Assembly (NCBI GenBank): GCA_964640965.1
Contig: CAZXJB010000050.1
Span: 1-17,994, forward strand
Direction: 5' to 3'
DNA length: 17,994 nucleotides
From: HRBIN12 sp964640965
GTDB taxonomy: Bacteria; Actinomycetota; UBA4738; HRBIN12
The notes under the pieces are model-generated. The model was given only the letters and a program-made list of their open reading frames with translations. It searched no databases and had not been told where the DNA came from. The translations under genes were made by a program, and so were the position numbers. Below, one piece after another: positions 13,361 through 17,994 of the stretch (position 1 is the stretch's first letter; every line of letters starts with the position of its first letter).

Positions 13361-14299
13361 ATGATGGAGGAACGGGTCGAGGGCGGGATGCGCGAGGAGC
13401 GCGAGGCGCTCCGCGCGTCGATCGGTCGGGTGGGGGTCTGGAGCTTCGCGCTCGAGGCGCAGACGGCGGCCGAGGAGCGCGAAGCGGTGCGGCGGATCGA
13501 GGAGCTCGGCTACCCCGCGCTGTGGGTGCCCGAGGCCGTCACCAGCCGCGAGATCTTCGCCCACGCCTCGTGGCTGCTCGCCTCCACCGACCGCCTGGTG
13601 GTGGCGAGCGGGATCGCGAACATCTGGGCCCGCGACGCGGCCGCGATGGCGAACGGGTGGCGGATGCTCACCGACGCGTACCCCGATCGGTTCGTGCTCG
13701 GTCTCGGCGTGAGTCACGAGGGGTCGGTCGGCCGTCGCGGGGGCCGGTACGAGCGCCCCTACACGAAGATGCGCGCGTACCTCGACGCGATGGACCGGGC
13801 CGCCTCCTCAGCGCCGGAGCCCGAGGCGGAGCCGCGGCGGATGCTCGCGGCCCTGGGGCCGCGGATGCTCGAGCTCGCGGCCGAGCGCAGCCTCGGCGCC
13901 CACCCCTACTTCGTCCCGGTCGAGCACACGGCGTTCGCCCGCAGCCGGCTCGGCCCCGAGCCGGTGCTCGCCGTCGAGCAGACCGTGGTGCTCGAGACCG
14001 ATCCGGCCGAGGCGCGACGGATCGCGCGCCTGTTCGCCGTCGACTACCTGCAGACGCCGAACTACGCGCGCAACCTCCGCCGGATGGGCTGGTCGGAGCA
14101 GGACATCGCGGGGCAGGGGAGCGACGCGCTGATCGACGCCGTCGTGGCCTGGGGCGATGTCGACCGGATCGCGAGCCGGGTCCGGGAGCACCTGCAGGCG
14201 GGCGCGGACCACGTCTGCGTGCAGGTCGTCTCCGAGGACGAGGCCGACGTCTGCCTGAAGGAGCTCGCCGAGCTCGCGCCGGCGCTGCTCGCGCTGTAG
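13361..14299 (+). CDS. LLM-class F420-dependent oxidoreductase
   Basis: This 312-aa TIM-barrel flavin/F420 enzyme of the luciferase-like monooxygenase group resembles the TIGR03620-type actinobacterial family. Visible hallmarks are RVGVWSFALEA (23-33), YPALWVPEA (51-59), SGIANIWARD (83-92) and YPDRFVLGLGVSH (107-119). Such enzymes use reduced coenzyme F420 for hydride transfer to small organic substrates; the substrate is not predictable. ATG 13361 follows GGAGGG by 6 nt. ATG 13364 is equally in frame, and ATG 13388 is a weaker alternative closer to the conserved start. It has its own promoter behind the MMPL terminator. An open frame continuing upstream to 10949 is a shadow of the transporter. 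Its presence suggests the organism makes F420. Confidence 0.85.
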   Translation: MMEERVEGGMREEREALRASIGRVGVWSFALEAQTAAEEREAVRRIEELGYPALWVPEAVTSREIFAHASWLLASTDRLVVASGIANIWARDAAAMANGWRMLTDAYPDRFVLGLGVSHEGSVGRRGGRYERPYTKMRAYLDAMDRAASSAPEPEAEPRRMLAALGPRMLELAAERSLGAHPYFVPVEHTAFARSRLGPEPVLAVEQTVVLETDPAEARRIARLFAVDYLQTPNYARNLRRMGWSEQDIAGQGSDALIDAVVAWGDVDRIASRVREHLQAGADHVCVQVVSEDEADVCLKELAELAPALLAL

Positions 14300-14314
14300 C
14301 CGGGGCGGTGGACG

Positions 14315-14971
14315 CTAGCTCCGCGCGGGGGAGGCGGCGAGGCGCTCGCGCACCTTCTCGCTCGTCAGCTCGCGCAGGGCGTCCGAGCCCACCCACCGCG
14401 CGGACCGCGAGTCGATCCGCTTGATCCGCGTGGCGGTCTCGATGGCCCGGCCATGCAGGGTCCGGCTCCGCTTGCCGATCTGCCGCAGGGCCCAGCTGAT
14501 CGCCTTCTTCACCTCGGTGCGGTCGTCCGAGGCCTCGGCGAGGATGATCGGCAGGAAGGTCTCGAACCGCGCGTCGGCCGCGTCCTTGCGGTGCACCGCC
14601 GCCCACGCCATGAGCGCGAACGCGGCGCGCTTGACGAAGGGCTCCTCCCGCGCGCTCCACTCGATGGCCTTGCGGAAGACGTACGGCGTGCGGTCGAACA
14701 GGTTCCCACACAGGCCGTCGCACAGGTCCCACGAGTCGACATCGCGGACCCAGGCCTCCATCTGCGCCTCGGTCACCAGGACTGGATCGTCGATCATCGT
14801 CGCGAGCATCCGGGCCTCGTGGATCCCCGTGTCCCAGAGCTCGGCCGCGAGATCGTGGTCGCGGCCGATCCGGCGCGCGAGACCTCGAAGCTCGGTCACC
14901 GTGACGCCGAGCGCCGTGTCGATCGCGATGCCGTAGCGAGCCATGCCTGCGAGGCGCGAGGGGTCAGCCAT
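14315..14971 (-). CDS. AlkD-like DNA alkylation repair protein
   Basis: This 218-aa all-helical HEAT-like-repeat protein belongs to the DNA alkylation repair family (PF08713 type), which removes N3- or N7-alkylated bases from DNA. W81 and D85 in DSWDLCDGL match the spacing of the active-site Trp and Asp of Bacillus AlkD (W109, D113). Basic helices such as VKRAAFALMAW and VKKAISWALRQIGKRS fit DNA backbone binding. The start is uncertain: ATG 14971 is preferred, with TTG 14980 also in frame, and neither has a good Shine-Dalgarno site. It begins 19 nt after the polysaccharide deacetylase stop on the same strand, so it is probably co-transcribed and translationally coupled. It converges with the F420-type gene over 15 bp. 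Confidence 0.85.
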   Translation of the reverse strand: MADPSRLAGMARYGIAIDTALGVTVTELRGLARRIGRDHDLAAELWDTGIHEARMLATMIDDPVLVTEAQMEAWVRDVDSWDLCDGLCGNLFDRTPYVFRKAIEWSAREEPFVKRAAFALMAWAAVHRKDAADARFETFLPIILAEASDDRTEVKKAISWALRQIGKRSRTLHGRAIETATRIKRIDSRSARWVGSDALRELTSEKVRERLAASPARS

Positions 14972-14990
14972 CGCGTTCAACCCGAGCCGA

Positions 14991-16070
14991 TCAGCCGGGG
15001 ATCGCGACGAGCTCGAGGCCCATCCGCCGGATCCCGCGGATGATCCGGGGCAGGGCGGCCGCCGTCGTGGCCCCGTCGCCCCCGCCGTCGTGGAGCAGGA
15101 CGATGGAGCCCCGTCGCACCTCGGCGAGCACGGACCGCGCGAGCCGGGTCGGTGTGGTGCCCCCCCGGTAGTCGTGGGGGTCCACGCTCCACTGCACCAG
15201 GCGCATCCCGGCCTCCCGGGCCGCGCGGAGCACGAAGGGGTCGAAGCTGCCGCCGGGTGGCCGGAACAGCGTGGGGGCGATGCCGACGCGCTCGCGCAGG
15301 AGCTCGGCGGGCCGGCGGATCTCGGTCTCGATGCGGTGCGGGCGCAGCTCCGCGAACGGGGGCCGCCAGGGGTGCGACCACGAGTGCGTGCCGATCGTCA
15401 TCCCGGCCCGCTCGACGCGCTCGACGATCTCCGGGTAGCGCTCGATGAGGTAGCCGACCATGAAGAAGGTGGCCGGCGCGTGCATGCGCCGCAGGATGCG
15501 GACGATGCGGAGCGTCGTGCCCGGCCACGGCCCGTCGTCGAAGGTGAGCGCCACCGCCCTCGGCGTGCGGCTCCCGCCGATCGGCTCGTACCGGACGGCC
15601 AGGAGCTCCCCCGAGACCCGGCCGACGGTGCGGATCTCGCGCAGGCGGGACCGCGCCAGCGTGTACGCGGGGTTGCGGAGCCGGCGTCCCGGCAGGACCC
15701 GCACCTCCCGCCGGGTGCCCTCCGTCAGGTCCCGCCCGTCGACGACCACGACCTGGTCGCCGTCGGTGAGCGGCCTCGTCGGCGGCACCTCGGCCCCGTT
15801 CACGAGGATGCTCCCCGGGTCGGCGCGGCGCTCGAGCACGCGTCCGGTGACCGAGAGGAGCCGCCCCGGGGCCGGCCTGAGGCCGAGCTCGCGGACGAGC
15901 TCGCCGAGCGTGGCGCCCCGGGCCGCCATGACGGGGTGGCCGTCGACCGAGAGGTGGATCGGACCCGGCAGGTCGGCGAGCTCCGCGCCGAGCAGCGTGG
16001 GCGCGAGCAGCACGACGGAGAACAGGGCCGCGCGGAACGCGGCCCGTCGGGGAAGGACCGGGCGACGCAC
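14991..16070 (-). CDS. Secreted polysaccharide deacetylase with N-terminal beta-grasp-like region
   Basis: This 359-aa protein has a short basic N-terminus and a hydrophobic segment (about 14-28), so it is exported or membrane-anchored. Residues 36-125 (HLSVDGHPVMAARGATLGEL...; DGDQVVVVDGRDL) look like a DUF348-like domain or pair, often found in wall-associated proteins. A NodB domain follows from about 170: TFDDGP (176-181), THSWSHP (228-234), RPPGGSF (270-276), SVDPHD (295-300) and LLHDGG (325-330). Catalytic Asp and zinc Asp/His are all present, so it should remove N-acetyl groups from peptidoglycan or another wall sugar polymer. The start is GTG 16070; no strong ribosome binding site is seen, and a GTG further upstream is possible. 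An AlkD-like gene follows. Confidence 0.87.
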   Translation of the reverse strand: MRRPVLPRRAAFRAALFSVVLLAPTLLGAELADLPGPIHLSVDGHPVMAARGATLGELVRELGLRPAPGRLLSVTGRVLERRADPGSILVNGAEVPPTRPLTDGDQVVVVDGRDLTEGTRREVRVLPGRRLRNPAYTLARSRLREIRTVGRVSGELLAVRYEPIGGSRTPRAVALTFDDGPWPGTTLRIVRILRRMHAPATFFMVGYLIERYPEIVERVERAGMTIGTHSWSHPWRPPFAELRPHRIETEIRRPAELLRERVGIAPTLFRPPGGSFDPFVLRAAREAGMRLVQWSVDPHDYRGGTTPTRLARSVLAEVRRGSIVLLHDGGGDGATTAAALPRIIRGIRRMGLELVAIPG

Positions 16071-16185
16071 GCGGCCATGCTGCCGAACCCCGCGGCTCCT
16101 GTCCACCCCTCGCCGGCTCCCGGGCGGGTCCACGTTCTGCAGACCCCCCGCGGGCGGGTTCCGTTCCGTCTGCGAGGATGAGGTC

Positions 16186-16587
16186 GTGGACGCCCGCGCC
16201 CGTCCTTCCGCTCGCGCCGCAGCGGCGGTGGATCTCGCCGCGCTCGTGGCGTTCGTGCTCGTCGGCGCCGCCGAGCACGGCGAGGGGCTCGCGCTCGGGG
16301 CGCTCGTGCGCACCGGCCTGCCGCTGCTCGGCGCGTGGGTGCTCGTCGCCGCCGCGCTCGGGACGTACCGGCGGCTCGGCTGGGTCGCCCTCGTCCTCAC
16401 CTGGCTCGTCGCCGTGCCGCTCGGGCTCGTCGTGCGCTCGGCGGTCCGCGGTGGACCCTGGGGCCGGGGTCTGCTCGTCTTCGGCGGGGTGGCGATGGCC
16501 TTCACGCTCCTGTTCCTGCTCGCGGGCCGAGTCGGCCTCGTCGCCGCCACGGCGTGGCGGTCCCGGCGCGCGCCCGCGGCGCGATGA
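16186..16587 (+). CDS. DUF3054-like four-helix membrane protein
   Basis: This 133-aa protein has four predicted membrane helices (about 11-28, 39-58, 64-85, 96-120) and a basic C-terminus (WRSRRAPAAR). The pattern DLAALVAFVLVGAAEHGEGLALGALVRTGLPLL resembles DUF3054 proteins of actinobacteria, whose function is unknown. GTG 16186 is the only sensible start. GAGGATGAGG lies just upstream and could serve either as a weak ribosome site or, as GAGGAT plus 6 nt, as a leaderless promoter. Its stop overlaps the next gene's start (ATGA), so the two are translationally coupled. It is divergent from the polysaccharide deacetylase over 115 bp. Confidence 0.8.
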   Translation: MDARARPSARAAAAVDLAALVAFVLVGAAEHGEGLALGALVRTGLPLLGAWVLVAAALGTYRRLGWVALVLTWLVAVPLGLVVRSAVRGGPWGRGLLVFGGVAMAFTLLFLLAGRVGLVAATAWRSRRAPAAR

Positions 16588-17994
16588 GCCGACCCCGCCT
16601 CGCCCCGCCGCCCGGCCGGTGCTTCTGGCTGGAGGAGGCCCTCGCGAACGACCCCGGCGAGCCGTGCCCGCCGCTCGCCGGCCGCGCGGAGGTCGACGTC
16701 GCGGTCGTGGGCGGCGGGTTCGCGGGCATGTGGACGGCGATCGAGCTCGCGACCAGGGAGCCGGGGCTGCGGATCGCCGTCCTGGAGGCGGACGTCGTGG
16801 GCGGCGGCGCGAGCGGCCGCAACGGCGGGTTCGTCTCCTCCTCCTGGAACGACCTGCCCGCGATCTGCGGGCTGTTCGGCCGGGACGAGGGCCTGCGCTA
16901 CGCGCTCGCGCTCGCCGAGGAGGTCGCGGGGATCGGGCGGTGGTGCGCCGAGCACGGGGTCGACGCCTGGTTCCACCACGAGGGGATGCTCGGGGTTCGG
17001 ACGGGCCCCTGGCAGGACGGGTTCGTGGGCGAGGAGGCGATCGCGCTGCTCCGCGAGCTCGGGCTCACCGACCGGGTTCGGCCGCTCTCCGGCGAGGCGT
17101 GCCGTCGGTACGCGGACTCGCCGAGGTTCGTGGACGGCGCGTTCGTGCCGGACTGCGCGACCGTCCAGCCCGCGCGCCTCGCCCGCGGGCTCCGGCGGGT
17201 CGCGCTCGCCCGGGGCGTGCGGATCTTCGAGCGGACCCGGGTGCGGCGCCTGGAGCGGGACGGCGGGCGGCCGCTCCTGCGCGCGGAGGCGGGCTCGCTC
17301 CGGGCCGAGCAGGTGGTGCTCGCCCTCGGCTCGTGGGCGGCGGCCTGGCGGCCGTTCCGTCGGTCCTTCGGCGTGATCGCCGACCACATGGTCGTGACCG
17401 AGCCCATCCCCGACCGGCTGGCCGAGATCGGGTGGACGAGCCACGTGGGGATCGCCGACGGCCGCGAGCTCCTGTACTACCTGCGCCGGACCGACGACGG
17501 CCGGATCGCGATCGGCGGGGGCTCGGCGAGCGTGCTCGTGGGCGGGCGGATCGGCCGGCGGGCGACGGCCGATCCTCGGGTGGCCGAGGGCTCCGCCCGC
17601 GGTCTGCTGTCCCTGTTCCCCCAGCTCGAGGGCGTCCGGTTCACCCACGCCTGGGGCGGGCCGATCGACCACACCGCCTCGTTCCTGCCGTTCTTCCGGA
17701 CGCTCGCCCCGGGCAACGTGCACGCGGGACTCGGCTTCTCGGGGCACGGTCTCGTGCAGACCCGGGTGGGGGGACGGATCCTCGCCTCGCTCGTCCTCGG
17801 GGTGGGCGACGAGTGGTCCTCGATGCCGGTCGTCGGACGCGGGATCGGGGCCGTTCCCCCCGAGCCGCTCCGCTACCCGCTCGTCCGGGCCGCGGTGTGG
17901 GCGCTCGCGTCGGGCGATCGGCGCGAGGAGCGGGGGCGGCCTCGGGGCCCGCTCCGGCGGCTGGTGGGCGCGGCGCCGCTCGCCTACCGGGAGC
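16584..17994 (+). CDS. FAD-dependent amine/amino-acid oxidoreductase (DAO family), cut by right edge
   Basis: 470 codons are visible with no stop; the 3' end lies outside the window. The N-terminal FAD site is VVGGGFAG (41-48) with E68 closing the Rossmann fold (VLEAD) and GASGRNGGF (75-83) typical of the DAO group. A substrate domain and a second FAD-contact stretch (HAGLGFSGHGLVQT) follow. The start CFWLEEAL...PPLAGRAEVDV resembles gamma-glutamylputrescine oxidase-like proteins, so an amine or amino-acid derivative is a plausible substrate, but this is family-level inference. Visible length already exceeds the usual ~430 aa core, so a C-terminal extension is likely. ATG 16584 overlaps the DUF3054-like stop by 4 bp. 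Confidence 0.88.
   Translation, partial: MSRPRLAPPPGRCFWLEEALANDPGEPCPPLAGRAEVDVAVVGGGFAGMWTAIELATREPGLRIAVLEADVVGGGASGRNGGFVSSSWNDLPAICGLFGRDEGLRYALALAEEVAGIGRWCAEHGVDAWFHHEGMLGVRTGPWQDGFVGEEAIALLRELGLTDRVRPLSGEACRRYADSPRFVDGAFVPDCATVQPARLARGLRRVALARGVRIFERTRVRRLERDGGRPLLRAEAGSLRAEQVVLALGSWAAAWRPFRRSFGVIADHMVVTEPIPDRLAEIGWTSHVGIADGRELLYYLRRTDDGRIAIGGGSASVLVGGRIGRRATADPRVAEGSARGLLSLFPQLEGVRFTHAWGGPIDHTASFLPFFRTLAPGNVHAGLGFSGHGLVQTRVGGRILASLVLGVGDEWSSMPVVGRGIGAVPPEPLRYPLVRAAVWALASGDRREERGRPRGPLRRLVGAAPLAYRE

Noticed and set aside
16071..17747. Upstream extension of the deacetylase frame
   Set aside because: It lies antisense to the DAO flavoprotein and DUF3054-like genes and has no recognisable sequence; export signal and domains begin at 16070.

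Overview
The window is a strongly GC-rich, densely packed stretch of bacterial chromosome. It carries an F420-dependent LLM-family oxidoreductase, an MMPL-type membrane transporter, many GTG starts, likely leaderless mRNAs and TAnnnT -10 boxes with poor -35 boxes. Together these point to Actinomycetota, probably a deep or uncultured lineage; this is an inference from gene content and composition, not a phylogeny. I see no rRNA, tRNA, CRISPR array, transposase or prophage gene.

Left part (1-5750): the start of a minus-strand gene running off the left edge; a radical-SAM lysine 2,3-aminomutase (minus); a cold-shock protein (plus) with a strongly structured leader; a small basic RG-rich protein (minus); a one-chain transketolase of the animal-like type (plus); and a DEAD-box RNA helicase (plus) with a structured leader. 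A strong bidirectional hairpin terminator closes this block. Csp and the helicase are plausible partners in cold acclimation and RNA remodelling.

Middle part (5756-10061): a cupredoxin-like lipoprotein and a second lipoprotein of unknown function (both minus), then L-threonine dehydrogenase and glycine C-acetyltransferase (both plus). These last two form the threonine to glycine + acetyl-CoA route, with an inverted DUF6941-like gene wedged between them.

Right part (10058-17994): a TetR-family repressor and an MMPL exporter transcribed divergently from a 40-bp palindromic operator that covers both promoters; an F420-dependent oxidoreductase; a minus-strand pair of a secreted polysaccharide deacetylase followed by an AlkD-like DNA glycosylase; and a plus-strand pair of a DUF3054-like membrane protein followed by a DAO-family flavoprotein cut by the right edge.

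The most interesting signals are regulatory. The csp leader can form a 12-bp helix burying the Shine-Dalgarno site. The TetR/MMPL operator is unusually explicit. A perfect 8-bp inverted repeat overlaps the cupredoxin promoter. A recurring extended -10 (TGn-TAGGNT) and four or more probable leaderless starts explain gene starts that lack ribosome binding sites. I found no clear new multi-gene system; most of the window is ordinary housekeeping with well-marked control regions.
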